DNA from: Certhia americana
Taxonomy: Eukaryota; Chordata; Aves; Passeriformes; Certhiidae
NCBI GenBank assembly: GCA_018697195.1
Contig: CM031857.1
Location: forward strand, 98,393,966-98,457,965
Direction of reading: 5' to 3'
DNA: 64,000 nt
The notes under the pieces are model-generated. The model did not search any database and was not told where the DNA came from. It was given only the letters and a program-made list of their open reading frames with translations. The number at the start of each line of letters is the position of its first letter. The stretch's first letter is position 1. A program made the translations under genes and the position numbers. Shown here piece by piece: positions 24,251 through 39,100 of this stretch.

Positions 24251-27200
24251 GAACCCATAATTTTAAGGTAGCTGCCTAGTCTGAGCTAGTAATCTCCGCT
24301 TCTTCTCTGGTCAATATAGAGAATCTAAGGTGGGAAAGATGGCTCTTCCTCTGGAGCTGTCTGCATATCTACTATTAAGTGACCTTAGACAATCAACTCT
24401 GACTAATGATCCAACTCTTAGATAACTAGAGCTGCATAATAGAAATACCTCTCTCTAGGGCATAAATATGAATGGAGGATAAATAATTCAGAATGATGGA
24501 TCATAAATTATTTTCCCCTTGAGAACTCAGTCTATGAGCTCTTTCCACCAAGGATTTTTGGATATTTTATTATTTTTCTCTCAATAGACAACGTATTATT
24601 GTACCCTTCTCCTACAGGTGTCTGAATAAAGTACATAATTTTCCGGAACTATCATCTAATGGAGCTATTCCTGTGGTAAATAGGTGGAGGCTTGTACTTT
24701 GTAGCTGGAGGCTTTTGTAGACGAGTCCCACAGACCATTCATTGTATGTGTCATTGCACAAACCCTGAATGACATTTCTCAGCATGTGATGAGTTCACAG
24801 CAAACCTGTCCCCATCTTAGCAATCAAGGCTGTGAGGATGCTAAAAGTGCTGAGTGGAGTGCTGGAGCCCAGACTCTGGCTAGAGCAGTGGGAGTTTTTC
24901 TGCAGCACAAGTGACAAGGCAATTCAGGATTTATTTTAAAGAAAGGGTGCACGTGGCTCCTGCAATGGAATGCTGACCATTTTCAGAAAATCTGTAACTA
25001 ACTGTGTTAAGGCTGAAAGATTTAACTGGAAGATTTGTCTGACTGGCTGCTAACTGATAGAACAGAGATTTTGTATGCCAATCTTTGATTACTGATTAAG
25101 CTTGGATGGCAACAGGTTAACAGCAAGGCACTTCTAGGCATGCTCAGCATTGCACCTCTAGGAGTGATAGAATTTAAACCAGTAAGTACAAGGAAAAAAT
25201 TCCCAAAGAGTCAGAGCCAGTGCTTTGGTTTTTGGTTTTTGGTTCTTGTTTTTTTGTTTTTTTGCTTTGTTTTGGGTTTTTTTTTTCCAGTTTGATTTTT
25301 GATGTAGGTCCCTATGTCCTCCCTAAATCCTCAATGTATTTCCTCAGAAATGGTCATCAGCCAGTAAAGCCTTTTGTCCTGATGGTTGCATTAAAAATCG
25401 AATTTAATATGTATCAGAATTGGTATCTGAAACTCATTTGTATGAGTTTCTCCACTTAGCTGGGAGCAACTGAACTGACATGCAGCATGTCTCCAACCAG
25501 AGTATTTCCCAGCAAGATGAAATAATCATGACATTGGACCAGAACTAAGACTGTATGTGATTGGGGCCTGATGTCTGCCAAGCAGAATCCTTTCCTTTTA
25601 CAGTCCCTGTTATGCAGGTGGATAAAAGGCCCTTTTTTATAGTAATGTTGTCACAGGCGTGCGTGAACTACTGAGTGAGGCCCAAAGGTACAGTGCTAGG
25701 ACTCTAGCACTGGTGTGCATCATGCAACCCAGCTGCATTATTTACCAGGAGTGTGTTTCTGGGAAGTGCAGCTGTTAGAAGTATGGTGGACAGAAAAGTC
25801 ATTTGATCAGAAGACTTGAGTGTTACAGAGAGGAATGCATGGAGGGACTAAGAAAAAAACACCGTGTAAATGCAAAGGGCAATATATACATTTTGGAGGA
25901 TGGAAAAGCAGGAACAGGACCATTAACAAGAGGAGATGCTGTCTTTTCAGAACAGATAGCCGATATGAAAGACCTTGATGGCTTCATCTAAAATTGAAAC
26001 ACCAATACAAGAGTTTTAGTGTGCTGTCTCTTAAGACCTCTCTTTGAACACTTACATTTTCATTGCGTAATCATGCCTGAGATACATTAAGGTTTATCGA
26101 ATGTGCAGGATGTTGGCACACTGTGATGACAGTGGCCAGCAGAGCAGGTCATTAATGGGTGGTGGTGGATCTCCAAAACGATGGCAAAGTGGCAGAGAAT
26201 GGGGCATTACTGCCCTGGAACTAAATGATATACAAGGAAGATGTTCTTCTGATGAATATGATGTGAAATGAAAACAAATGAAAGGTTTGTAAGCTCTGAC
26301 CATGCCAGTTACTTCTTCCTTGCTTTCAGAGTACAATATCAGCATATTGATTTATGTGGTTGCATGCAAACAGTGAGTATGCTCTTCAGTTTCTGTCAGT
26401 AGAGCCTGTGAGAAGTCAGATCTCCACAGTGAATATCTGTGTGTGTGTTTGTATTCCTCAGAAGAGTGGAATGATCCTCATCAATTGCTGCAGGCAGGCT
26501 TCTGGGCAGGGATCTGGAGGCAATGGGGAGATTAGCTTGCTGGCATCACCTCACCTTAACAATAGAATTTAGCCTGGAACAACTTCTTAGGTGTAATCTG
26601 TTTAAAAAGAGAAATGACAGATATTTTATTTATATCAAGAAATTTTGTATTTAAACTATGCTTCCAAGTGAAATGTGCCCTCGAGGAATCTCGCTAGTGA
26701 TGTCAGATACTCACAAGCCTTGTTTCTACAGGGTTGGTGAAAAAAGAGTAGAAAAATCCAAAGCAATCGGGAGCCTTCCCCCTCACACCACTGTAATTAC
26801 TGCACAGAGAGCATTACATGTTTGTCTATTCTCCCTAAAGCACTGCTTCATGGCATTCTTCACATGAGCAGTGAATTTCCATAAGTGAGTGGTGACCTAC
26901 ATTCAAGGCAGAAGGCTTGCTGCTTGCTTTCGGGAGTGTGCCCTGGCTGCCTTCCAGATCAAGCCTGAGATTCTCAGCATTTCATTTCCTGGCTCATCCC
27001 TGTCGGGTTTTCTGGGGACTGGGTTCTCTGCAGAACATCTGCACAGAAAGGTCACTGCAAAAGGAAGGGCTGCAATGAATTTTTGTGGTAGCCTTAAACA
27101 TTATTCTGACAGAAGATATAAAAATATAGCCTATGATGAACACAAATCAATAGGTAGTTAAGAAAGCATCAGCCTGGTTAAAATCTGGGCTTGTGAAAAT

Positions 27201-30200
27201 CAAGACTGTGATTCAGTCTTAAAGTATTTTTTTCAAACTTTGTCAAAGTCTTATCAATAAATGAGTTCCTGAATTAAAATTTTGGGCTTTGACATTGATG
27301 CTTTTGTGTGCCTTACCACTGACTGGAGAAGCTACCAGCATGTGAAGTGGTGTAAGAGTGTTAAATAGTGTAACAAAAGTGCCATCACAAACCTTTTGTG
27401 TGGATAAAACAAGAGTGTGTAAACTGAGTGCATGTTTAATTTTTCAATGTATTACACAGCCAACTGGCTGTGAGCTTCCTATTTCTGGTTTGGTTTTTAA
27501 TCTGCAAGTAAAGCAGCTGTTTGAAATGCTGCAGAAAGCTGTGGTAGGAGCATATGAATCACTGGCATCTTTCAAAGGAGAGCTCTGCTCTAAGTGTGGC
27601 TATCCCAGTGGTGAGGTGGCATGGAGACCAGACAGACCAAAACCAAAGCAGAAATTAAATTAGTTGAATCTGCTCAGAGATATCCATTTCTAGAGAAATT
27701 TAGACCAGCTGCTCCTTTGGACTCACACAGTACAACTAGACAAATACTTCAGAGTAAGCAGCACTGGGCTCACTAACATCCTCTACAACTATGAGGGTAA
27801 TTAAATATTAGGATGTATTGCTTGGGCTCCAAAAGAGGGTTCCCTCTTCCAAGTTCTCTCACTAATGTGAAAATGTGCAAGGGCTAAGGGGGCACATTCC
27901 TGTCTGCTCCAGCGTAACACACTACATAACCACACAGAGAAAGGAGAACAAATTAAAAGACCAAGTCAAACTATCCACATGGAAAATCTCACCAAATTTA
28001 CAGCCCAAATACTGAAAATTCTGAAAATCCTGAAAATTTGGTAAATCAAGGAGAACTTTTCTAGGCTAGTGAGCAAATAGGAAAAATATAGGAATGAGTC
28101 ATTAGGGTCAGAGCTAGTTCAGACTTCAGATCAGCTGGAGTTATTTTCAGGCAACTGTTTTTTTCTGTGACACAGACAGAGGAAAGGCTGACAAGGCAGA
28201 ATGAAAATAACAAGTGACCGTGACTCCAGGAGGCTCCTCTTTCCCAGTAAGCTGGCTAATTGCTGGGAGGCTACTTATGGTGTGGAAGGGCTATGCTATG
28301 TTTTTTTTTTCAGTTTCTTAACTTCAGCCAACTTCAGTAACCATACCTGAAGCTACTTCAGCATAAAATCAGATCAGGAGTGGTAACAGCAGTGATGGAA
28401 GCTTTGAGCTTTTGCATTTTTTGACCCCAGGCTATTTCTCTTAGCCAGGAGGGATTTCCCACCTTACTTTGCAGTGCCTCTGAAAAGGCACTCCCTTTAC
28501 AGAGTACCTCATTTAGTATGGCTCTGCCTGACCAAGAGGAATGGAGCAGGACTCTCTGTGGAAGCTGGCACAGCAGTGTCCTTAGCTGCAACCATGAGAG
28601 AGACCTCTGGGCTCAAAACACCCCCTCTTTCACTTCCATTTCTGCTTTTGTGCCTGCAATACACCACTGTGTTTTACTTATTTCTCTGTCTTGCGCTGTC
28701 TGCTTCTCATTTTCTTTCTTTTCCTTCAACTCTTTTCTTTGCTTGTTCTCTCTTCTCATTCTTGTTCAATGTGTGTTTCCCCTTTGGTCTTCTTCAAAAA
28801 TTGCTGCTCCCACCCTCCATGATGAACACTCAGAGATCCTCACTCTTCCAGAACACAGAACAATGTTAGGAGCTCAACCACTGCAACAAACCTGGTGGAT
28901 GAACTTAATCCTGTCAACATTTCTCTGGTTGCTGTGCTATAGAAAAGGCTGTTTTGTGCATGAAGATCTAAGGCTTGCCAACCATGCTTTACCTAGCAGC
29001 CAAACCTACACCATACTAACACTAGCTTCTAGGTCCAATTCTAACACAAGCTGCTAGGTCCAAAGCTGAACCAGGATTTTAATTTGCAAAAGTAAACTAA
29101 ACTTCAGAACTGCATTTTTCAGTGTAGAATTCAGTGTTCTCATTTTTCATGAAAAAGCATGGGAAACTAAAAAACAACACTGCCACCAGGCACAGTGTGA
29201 AACAAGATAAAGACAAATTAATAATTCAGGGCTACTTACTCTACCTAATTGCCTGGGGAAATCACCTAAAGCAAATTTGGATACTAAAAATGTTTGCAAG
29301 GATAAAAATATCAAGCAATTTTCAGTTAAAAAAACCCAAAAAACCAATACTCTAAAACTTTACTCTTTCCTCAGTGCTGCTTAAAACTGAGTCTGCTGGG
29401 GATCCATCTCTCCTCCTGGTAATGTGAGAGTAAAAGCTTTTCTGAAAAAAATCAGCATGTATACTTGTGTCCTCCCTCACCATTCAAGAAATATTTCTCC
29501 TTCTAAAGCAAGAGAACATTTTTACTGATTGCTGTAAATTCAGAAGTCATGTGTTGGTATCAGCAATCCACACCTTGCCATAATTAAACCATCTGTCTCC
29601 TTCCTGTCCAACCTGATGGATAGAAATACAACTCTGACATTGGCATTCCATCATCACATTTGTATAAACTTCAAAATACCCACTAAACTGAGAGCAGGCA
29701 TTATATATCGTTAATAAATATAGACCATACTAGGATATCAATAGAAAACTCATCTGGGAATATTCCTTATAATAACTCTTCCTTGAATCTACTTTGGCTT
29801 TTTGAAGAAAAAAAGAAAAATCTAGTTGCCAGCTTGATTTCTTTTAGATCGTGGTTCTTATTAATCAAACACAAAAGTCCAGTCAGAGTGAAGGAATATG
29901 AGATAGAACAATTCTTCTCAAAGTGAAGAGTGTAGAAAAAATTTCAGATGGATGAGGGAAAATACATCTCATTTTTGTTTCCATTCTTTCTTCCCTGGTT
30001 TTTGGGACTCCTTTCCTCTTTAATAGCTGTAGGATTAAGTGCCAGAAAGAGGTCATGAGGAAAGCTCAGGTTTTGTGTAGTACCTCTCCTGTGAGATGGC
30101 ATGGCAAGCTGAGATGGGGGTCACAAAAGCTGTATCTGCCTTCCACTGCTGAAGCAGTCCCACAGGGACTTGCCCAGGGGAGGAGGCAGCTGATGGGATC

Positions 30201-33200
30201 AGGTGGGAGTGCAGAGAGCCCCTGACAGCAGGAAGGATGCATGGCACACAGGCCAGGGCCCCAGGCTGAGCCAGAGTCAGCCTCACTTAGAAAAAGCTGT
30301 TGATGGAAGGAGTTTAAAATGTTATCTTTAATACAGACCTGATTGTTACTTAGGAACACTGCAAATTTTTATCCCATTAGTTAATCTGTTCAAATGGATT
30401 GTGTAGGAAATCCATCTGAAGGAAAACAATCTGAAGGAAACAAAGAGGCAGGCGTGGGCAAGACTTCATGGTGCAAATCCATATTACTCTAAAATGGAGA
30501 TTCACTCTTTCCCCTTTTCTCCCCTCCCCTCTACCAGCACTCTGGCTGCAGGGTACAAAGACAACTCCTTTGTTTGGTATGGTGAATATTTCACTCGTTC
30601 CATTCTGTGGGGAAGCAAGGCACCCAAATGCAGGGAGACCACAATTCTCAGCAGTGGCACGTGTGCGTGAAGTCTGCTGGCCTGCAAAACTCTACCCATG
30701 TAAAAATTGGCAATCTTATTCTGAGCAGATCATTCTTTCTTCTTGCATCTACAGGGGGTATATTACAGACATAATTAGTGTGTATTTCTTAGGTTTTTTT
30801 GTATTCTCAGTAATTCAGTAACTAGTCAGTTTGATAAGGAGATTGAAGTTCTAAGCTTGTTCAAAAAACCAAAAGGAACAGTATCTCTTCTACCACTTCC
30901 TTTCCTACTCTTTTGTGCAATTCAGTAACCTGGCTTAAACACTGTGATAATGATTTACTTGCCTACGCACTACCAGTCTATGATGCTTTAAAAAATCACA
31001 TCCTTCTTGGGTTTCCTGGATTTACACCTCAGTAGCCTAAGTCAGAAAAAGAAAGAGAAGGTTGTTTCCTTCTTTTATAAAAGACTTGTTATGTTAGGAG
31101 CTGGACAATTCTTAGGGAGTCAAGTGGTCAAGGATGTGTGAGAGCAGCAGTGCAGTGTCTTGCCACTAACACTGTTTGCTTGGATCCTGCTTCTCAGACA
31201 GAATTTTATGTGTGTCTGACTGACGTGTACATCTGACGTGCAAAGCCAGGATTTGTGCATGCACGTCCTCGTTGCATGAGAAAATGTAAAATTTGCTGAG
31301 ACATGAGATTTCTACCATATGCAATGATTGAATTTCTGCACTATGATAAAGCTAGGTTTACATATGACTTTCCTTAGTGCTTTGCAGACTGGAAAGATTA
31401 AACAATATGGTTGGGAAGATTTCAAAGAAAGAAATTTGGTGCCTAAGGATTTAGGATTCCCTATTGTACACAAAAAAGCCGGCAAATGTGTGTGGGTTTG
31501 AAGGTCAGCCTATTCCTTATGCAAAATCTCGATCAATAAGAGCAGAGTGATGGCTGGGGTGCGAGAAGGGGGTTATGTTGCAATGAACTGGAATAATTGA
31601 GACAGCAATAGCTGCAGTCATTATAAATCAGTTCAGATTTTAATCATCAGTGGTTAAAAGAGGCTGTTTCTCCCTCCCAAACTGTCACCAGTTGCCCTAT
31701 GCTTCTGTTTTAGGGGCACAGCCCCTGCAGCCTCTTCTTCCTTTATCAGATTTCACCATTGACTGTATTCTTCCTGGCATACCATGTGTCTACATCCCAC
31801 TACTTGCACCCTAGTGTGACTGCACAAGCAAGTGCTGCACATCTTCTCTACCAGAACCTCATCTGGCCTACGCCAGGCCCACCAGATTCCCTCAGATTTT
31901 GAGTGTATTCACTACAGTGTACACAGCTCTCTAGTAGCAGGCTCTAGTGCAGCTCTTTTAAAAACATTCTTCGCTGTGTTTCCTACAAAAATCTGAACTA
32001 CAACAAGGAAGTGATACCTTAAGCTTGCTCTTATATGCAGTGTTGCCTCCTTTACTCTTTTCCTTGATGATCCATGTCCATCTTCTTAACAGCTGTTACT
32101 TAATGGGACCAAGAAAGGCCTTTAGTAAACTCTCTGGTTGGAGCCATGCACAGCAGAAACCACGGATGAAGTTGCTGGGCATTACATCCATTGAATCTCT
32201 AATAAGCAGAAATATAAAATCCAATATCAAGAAACATTTAGTCTGGTCTGTCTTGATTGATCTGTTGCAATAAGCAGTGTCTTGGCTGTTCTGGCTCTTC
32301 ACAGATGGCTCAGAACTTGTTGCCAGAGTGCTCAGGTCCCATATGCACCAGTAAAAATGTGGAGTTTGCAAGTATGACCCATGTTACAGGTTAGCATTTA
32401 TTCAGGAGTCAGTGAATACAGTCTTTAGATTTCTCTTGTGATAATCAAATAATGAGAGGTCAGAGACTGGGAAAGCATTCAGAGGAAAAATTTAGACTCT
32501 TGGCCCAGATTGCTTGTTTCCTTCCCAGTCTGTAAAGTTGTTTGCTTCCTTTCACAGAAAGAGTTTCTGTTCTGTGTCATGCAGCTACACATCTTCCTGG
32601 GATGTGACATGTGCATGCTCAAAACCTCCTGGTGACAGTAAGAAATAAAGCTCAAGAGAGCCTGTTCTTGTCAGCAGCTGGACATCATCACGCAGGTACT
32701 GTGGGGGTAAAAACTGGTGCATTTTTCATGAACGAGTTTTTGCTCCCCTGGTAACAAAGGATTTGCAAAATCTCCTCTGCTGGAAGCAGAGTGTTGTGTT
32801 TACAAATGAGAAATCCTCCTCTTCCCTTTTCTCATTTTTTATCAGTGATCTCTGGTGTGAACAAAGCAAAAGAAACCCCAGAGAATAAAAAACACTGAAA
32901 ATGCTGCTTTAGGCCACAGAAGTTTTTTTCAGTTCCTGACTGTCAAGTTCATAGCCAGGACACAATCTGTACTTGTGGCCAGCCCTCATCACTTCCTCAG
33001 CAGCTCCCCAGACACTTCTGGGAATGCTGGGGGGCTTGTAGAGGACAATTCCACACCATGCAGGACTCTACAGAGGTGCTCAAGAGACATCAGGAGCAGG
33101 CTGGACAATTAGCACCTACAAGCTCCTTCACTGGAGATCCTGGGTGGACTCTCTCATGGGTTTAGAAAAGGGAGGGGCTGGGGATGTCCAGGTGGCAGGA

Positions 33201-35397
33201 GGAGAAGAAGGTGCTGAGAACTGGAGACAGAGCAGGCAGCTGCCCTCAAAAGAATAAAGCAGTGATGCCAGTGAGTGGAGCCTGCTGGAGGATGTCTTAT
33301 CCACTGTTTCAGGAACTGACTGTGATTTCAACAGCAGTTTTGACCTACATTGATCAGTTACTTCCAGCACAGCCCTGGCTTTTTTCTCTGCAGCTAACTC
33401 AGCTAATGTCTGTGTAGAGCAGATATGCCACAAAGACACAATGGCACAGAGCAAACAATGCCATAAAGGGGGTGTTACAAGTGCTGTAATGAAAAACTAT
33501 GGTTGCTTCTTCTTGTCTTTAGGTAAATTGGCCTCAGTGTAACTCAATTAATGCATGGAGATGCATGGAGTTAGTGCACTTGGACCCTTGTATCCCTGCA
33601 TAGTGCTTCTCTGGATGACCAGTGTGCTGTGGGTGGGAGAGACACAGAGGGGTGAGATTGCAGGATAAACAATGTTTAGGGTTGTCCAAACAGTACAAGA
33701 CAACATGGAAACTAAGTTCCCAGACCAACTCCTATTAACTTTCTCCAGCCTGCTTAAGGAAAGCAGTAATACTCCTGCAAGAAGCCGTGTCAGATATGCT
33801 GTTCTCTACTGGAACTGGAGATGACTGCAGACCTACAATGACCTTATTTACAATCCTTTTCAAAGTATTTTTTCTGGATCTTCTTGTCAGCCATTTAACT
33901 GCCTGCTCCCTGGGTTGATTTAGTGAGGTGTTCAGCCTCCTGAGAATAAAGCAGTCTTAACGGTGTTTTGCATTCAAGCCAGTACCCCTTCTTCTACCAT
34001 CATCACCCCAGGATTACTTCACAGCCAGCCAAAGACAAAAGCCTGTGACAAAAGTGATGACAGCAGTTTCCCAGGCTAACATGTCCCGGGGGCCCCTCAG
34101 CTGGGCACCAGCTGCTGGGGCATCCCAGAGGATGTTTATGTTGCCAAAACAGAGTAGAAGCAGGGGGTTCCAGTGACTACAGTGCTGGGAGAGCAGTGGT
34201 CTTGGCTGACTGCTCTCTTCAGGAGCAATTAGTCAGCACCACCAAGTGTGTGTGCCCAACCCTATATGCACTGCCAAGGATCCATTCCAGAAGGGATGAA
34301 ATGGATCTGACAACACCACTGCAGCTGTGAGTCTGCTACACTTCTGTGTGGAGAGCTCTCTTATTAAGTACCACTAGGAGAGTAATTTACTTGCTGCTGC
34401 TATGTCAAAAAACATCATCTGTGCTGTGGTTCCTGCACAAATTGATCCTCAGCACTTTCCTTCTACTTTGCTCTCAGATAATATTTTCCCAGCACAAGAG
34501 TTCTTGCTTCATTCCCTTTATTCCACAGAAACAAAACATAAACAAAAGCACGATATAAGCATGTGGGTCTCCTGTGTAAAGCTCCATTAACCAATGCTCC
34601 TGCAGGGCTGGATGAATCACCCTGAGCAGGGACGTTTCTAAGCACACACCGTATGTGCTTTAGAGCAAAATAGGAAATACCTGTGCTTCAGTCTTATAAC
34701 AGTTGTGCTTGAATCAAAGCAGATGATTTGTAGCCAGGGTCAGGTTCACAAGAAAGGGCGAGGTTGCTAGAAAATCAAAATGATAAAGCTTCCTGTTTTT
34801 AGAGACAGATTTCAGCAATGATTATTGCTGCCTCAGAGAAGGAAATGGATGCCTGCTAGCTGAAAAATACCTCACTTTACCTCCTAGCATTCGTGTGCCA
34901 AAAAGTCACAAACAAAAAATGAATTGTGCTGGAAATGAACAGAAGCTTCCTTTGGAGCTTTCATCTACAGTAAAATTACTACACACTTGCAAAATTAAGG
35001 CTGTTCTGTTTTTTTGCTGCTATGCAAACTTTAGGCTTTCTCCTAGGCAACGCAGAGTACCCTTAAGAACTAGAAGTGCTCCATGTCTCATGACTTTCTT
35101 TTCCTTATATATACAATGATTAAAACAAAAGACAGCTGTTAATTTCAGGAAAAACCCACCATGCAATAAATCTTTTGTGCTGCACCATAATAACACTCCT
35201 CTTCAGGAAGACACTATTGAGCATAAGAGCTGTCTACATTTAGTACTACTTACTATAAGAAGGTATCCTTTTATTTCCAAATATAAGGGAAAGTTGGCTG
35301 CACATCATAGAGCTGCTGATCATGATACATAGAGGAAGTGAAATCTCATTTTTTTCTTCTTAAGTGGCACTTCACCAAAGGCATGACATGCTTTCTG
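24251..35397. other. Long non-coding stretch
   Basis: AT-rich DNA with no gene I can support. It holds the T/G-rich tract at 25224-25300, a triplet of near-identical 9-mers (CTGAAAATT/C) near 28012-28038, and a short T-run near 28301. Frames such as 28518-29057 (plus, 179 codons) and 27358-27663 (plus, 101 codons) give proteins with no recognisable domain. The former is rich in Phe, Ser and Leu because it crosses a pyrimidine-rich stretch. Confidence 0.5.
25224..25300 (+). repeat. T/G-rich low-complexity tract
   Basis: Repeated 'ggttttt' words pass into T-runs broken by single G or C. It has the same strand-asymmetric T/G make-up as the tract at 45486-45534 and the reverse complement of the A/C-rich tract at 39566-39682. 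Confidence 0.8.
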
Positions 35398-35560
35398 TCT
35401 CATAGAAATATATAATCATGGAATGCTTTGGGCTAGAAGGGACCATAAAGATCATTTAATTGTAACCCTCCCTGACAGCAGGAGGGATATTGCTCACTAG
35501 ACCAAGTTGCTCAAAGCTCCATCCAACCTGACCTGGAACATTTCCTGAAATAAGTACCCA
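35398..35560 (-). mobile_element. CR1 LINE, 3' end
   Basis: Read on the minus strand this is the 3' terminal part of an avian CR1 element. On the plus strand the diagnostic words appear in reverse-complement order: 'tcatggaatg' (degenerate octamer tail), 'agaagggacc', 'aaagatcat', 'actagacca', 'gttgctcaaagctccatcc' and 'aacctgacctggaac'. The element is 5'-truncated to about 160 bp, as is normal for CR1 copies, and carries no open reading frame. The octamer tail at 35398-35430 is decayed, so the insertion is not recent. Confidence 0.92.
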
Positions 35561-35763
35561 CTGATTATTTTTCACCAATATCATCATGTACTTTTCTGAT
35601 ACAGGTGACAGATTTCATGTTTGCTGTGAATTGCCTTGAGTCAGTCGACCAGAAGGGTCTGAATCTCTTTGCCACAAAGGCTCACCTTTTAAGAGCTGAG
35701 AGAAGCGAGGCAGGAATAGGCAAAGCACTGAGTGTTTTCCTGGTTATGCATCCCAGAAAGCAT

Positions 35764-35795
35764 TGTACTTTAGCCCTGATGTACTTTAGCCATGA
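35764..35795 (+). repeat. 16-bp tandem duplication
   Basis: Two adjacent copies of 'tgtactttagccctga', the second differing at one base. This is a simple local duplication. Confidence 0.8.
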
Positions 35796-36079
35796 TGGAA
35801 GGCGCAAGAGCAAGCTTGAATATCACCAGCTCCTTTTCCCCCTGGGTGTGATGAACGCCTGGTTTGATTCAGCACCTGAGGAGCACTGGAGGTGGGGACT
35901 TTTCCACAGCCAGGCTGTCGTGTAAGTCCAGGCTTGTCCTTCCTGAGGACTTAATCTGCACTTGTCTTTCATTTTTGAAGGGTAGTTACAAAACCAAGTG
36001 GACACCTGTCTTTGGAGTGAAATTGAGTTTCATTGAATTCCAGTTGAATTCAGTCTGTGCTGGTTCTGACCAGATCAGG

Positions 36080-36110
36080 ATAACTATTCATAATGAATTA
36101 GAATAGTTAT
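36080..36110. repeat. Perfect inverted repeat, 10-bp stem
   Basis: ATAACTATTC is followed after 11 bases by its exact reverse complement GAATAGTTAT. No T-run or RNA-gene context suggests a transcribed hairpin. Confidence 0.8.
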
Positions 36111-39100
36111 AATAAAATCAACTTATTTCAAAGATGAGACACCCACCATGGGACATGCATTTCCACCAGAAGTTGTAGAAGTATTTCTTCAGTCAGTGCC
36201 TCCCCAGAAGAAGAGCATTTCGCATTTCCTGTTTGTATCTTCAAGACTCAGTGCCACTCAAATACCCAGAACACCATCAAGTGTCCCCTCAGCAGAGCAC
36301 ACACCCTCACAGGGCCATGGCACTACAGAAACAGATCCATAGGACAAGCTGATGATCTGCTGCCAAATGATGAGTCCTGGATAAACACATTGAGACAGAA
36401 GCATGTAGACCTTCATTTCAATGCTTTGTTGCAGAGTCTAAAATGATCAGACGGAAAGGTGATCCTTCCTGGATGCATTAGCTCTTTGACAAAACAAGCT
36501 CTGCTTTTGTTTTGAACCACTCTGAACAACACAGTGGCAGAGAATTCATGTAGGTAAAAAACCACTGAGTCAGCCTGCTTGGTTTAATAATTTCTTAGGC
36601 TCTGCAGGTAAGCTCCATTAATATCTCTGTGGATTTTGAGGGAGATAAGATTTTATGTGCCAGGTGTTGTAGAGGATTTAGTGATCCTCTTGATTTCAAT
36701 AGTGATACAGAAGGTGGTACGAACAGTTCTTTGTTGAGTCCCTCCCACTTGTCTGTTTTTGGAGGCTGAATATAAGCTCAGTGTCACCTTGAATCTATTT
36801 TTTTCAAGGTATTTGTTGTCTAAGTAAGTAGGTAATTGTATACAAAGAAAGTACGAAGACAGTATATTGCATAGATTTGATGTTTTAGAAACAAGAGTAT
36901 TTATGAAATGGTGTGTGAATTCAGCATCGTGGTTCATCTTCTGGAGTCAGTTCTGAAGTTCAGATTTGAAGCCAGGTGCACTTTTCAGACCATTTGCTAG
37001 ATTTAGCATATGGGAAATATGGTAATTGATAAGACATTTAAGAAAACATGACAAGAAATCCCAAAAGGCCTTTTTCAGGTTTATTTGCTATTTGAAAAAT
37101 GTCTTCAGATTGGGAGAACTAGGATTGGCTTGTGAAAAGTTTCCCTCCATTTAGAACCTATTTCAAATAAAAGCTTGTGTAAGGAAGAAGTATGGCTGGA
37201 ATAGTTGCTGCTATTGTAGAAATTCTGGGATTATGAAGTGGACCATTTCAAGGCAATGAGTTTTATGCTGGAAAAGAATATGTGGCCAGGTGTGGGAACT
37301 ATTAAGGTTGTTTAAAGCAACCTTTGCTTGTTCAAATTCCTCAAGGAATTCAGCAACTATTTATGAGCATGATTGTAGTGCTAAGTAAAAGCAAAGCAGG
37401 GAGAACACACAAGACTGCATCTTCCTCACTTGCCCTGTCCCATTGCTAACTCACCTCCAAACCGTGATTTAGGCCATTCCAACAAAGGAAATTTCTTCTA
37501 GAGTGGAACATGAGACTTGGCTTGGTGGTGAGGGACAAGCCCCTGGACTTCCTTTATACAGTCATAAAGCCACAGTATCTCAACCAACTTGCAAAACTCA
37601 TCCAGTCCCATGTGAATTAAGCATGATTAAACAATGAACCAAAAAAAAAAAAAAAATTAGAATACTTAAAACTATCAGTAAAACTGTAGTTTCATCATAC
37701 TTGGAGCTGATCTCTTTAGATGAGTACCATCCAGGTGGTTCATAGTGCAGAGATCTCATCTGGTAGAAACACCAGATTACTTTGGAGAATATGGCCTCCA
37801 TAAGGACAGGATGCCTTTGATGCATTTTCTCCAACTTCAACTATTTTGTGATTTAAATTTCTGTGAAAATCTCTTTGTCCCAGAAAAATTTATACCATGT
37901 GGTATATGCTTGTCCATGCTATTCTAATTCTGCCCTGAAAATTTCTGTTACACAGCTGAAACTGTATGAACATAGAACCAAAAGAATGAGGTGAACACCT
38001 TGCTGAGAGCCATGTCTTATTTAACAGAAGTGACATTTTATGCCCAGACTATATCCAAATCACACCTGAGTGCTGGTATATATTTCTGATATTGTTCATT
38101 ACAGGATCATGTTCAACATTCAAATGGGAGTTGTAACTTTTCCGGGCAAAGTCAGTCAGGGCCCCCAAACAAAGCAGCCAGTCTGCCTATTTTTATAAAA
38201 TATCTTTGGTTTTCAGCTATGAGCCAGTAAACTGGATTTTCTGCTATGCTCAGCACTGAATTTAACTAAAACTGACAGTCTTCCCATTGCTGCCACTTTC
38301 TGGCCACTGGACTTGAACAACCTTTAGCTATGTTCTTGTAAGGTGGACTGAGGGCTGGTATTTTCAAGACACAAGATTGTTTCCTCTAAACTTGTGGCCA
38401 TGCATAGAGATATGTGCACACATCAGGAGGCCAAGCCACACTGAAGAGAGAATAACACCAAAAGACATTCATATAATCATCAGCCTGCCTGAGTTTTTTA
38501 ATAGACCATGACCCTTGTTTAGAAAAAGAAAAGAAGCCCTTCTGCAGGCCAAGAGCATATCTAAATAAACATCTGAAACTCAAGAAGCTTGGGTTTGGAG
38601 CAGAGCATGTTTGCTTCACAAAAAATCCTGGAAACCCTTGGGACAAGGTGAAGTGAGATTACATTTCTTATAGTCTTCTTTAATATAACTGAAGAGAAAT
38701 GTTTTTACTCTGCAGTATAAATGCTTCAGAAAAAAAACCAACATAGGGCTAAAGTGTGCATGGCAGGCTGGGGCTAAAACCTGCTTTAACTTTGGGATTC
38801 CCTTCACCTGGAATTTCCTAAAGATTCTGTACTGTGATAATACCAATGTGTTCCTGATCATGAGTATCAGGTTTCTGAGACTGTGTTTCTGTGAATTAAT
38901 GCTTTGAAACCACCAGCAAAATTTCTAGTTACTGGCTGGGTATAACCTGGATGCTTATTGTCTAGAATTAGGCAGGACCAAATGACTCCCAGGTGACCCA
39001 GCACAAGCGTGAAGAATGCCAGGAGAAAATATTACGCTGGGATTTTGGAATAGTTACACTGAAGGCAGTTGCACACAAATGGTATAAATCGTATTTAGCA

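Noticed and set aside
28518..29057. 179-codon plus-strand frame rich in Phe, Leu, Ser and Cys, resembling a membrane protein
   Set aside because: The hydrophobic part comes from a pyrimidine-rich stretch (28680-28790), and an overlapping frame is also open. No real membrane-protein pattern.
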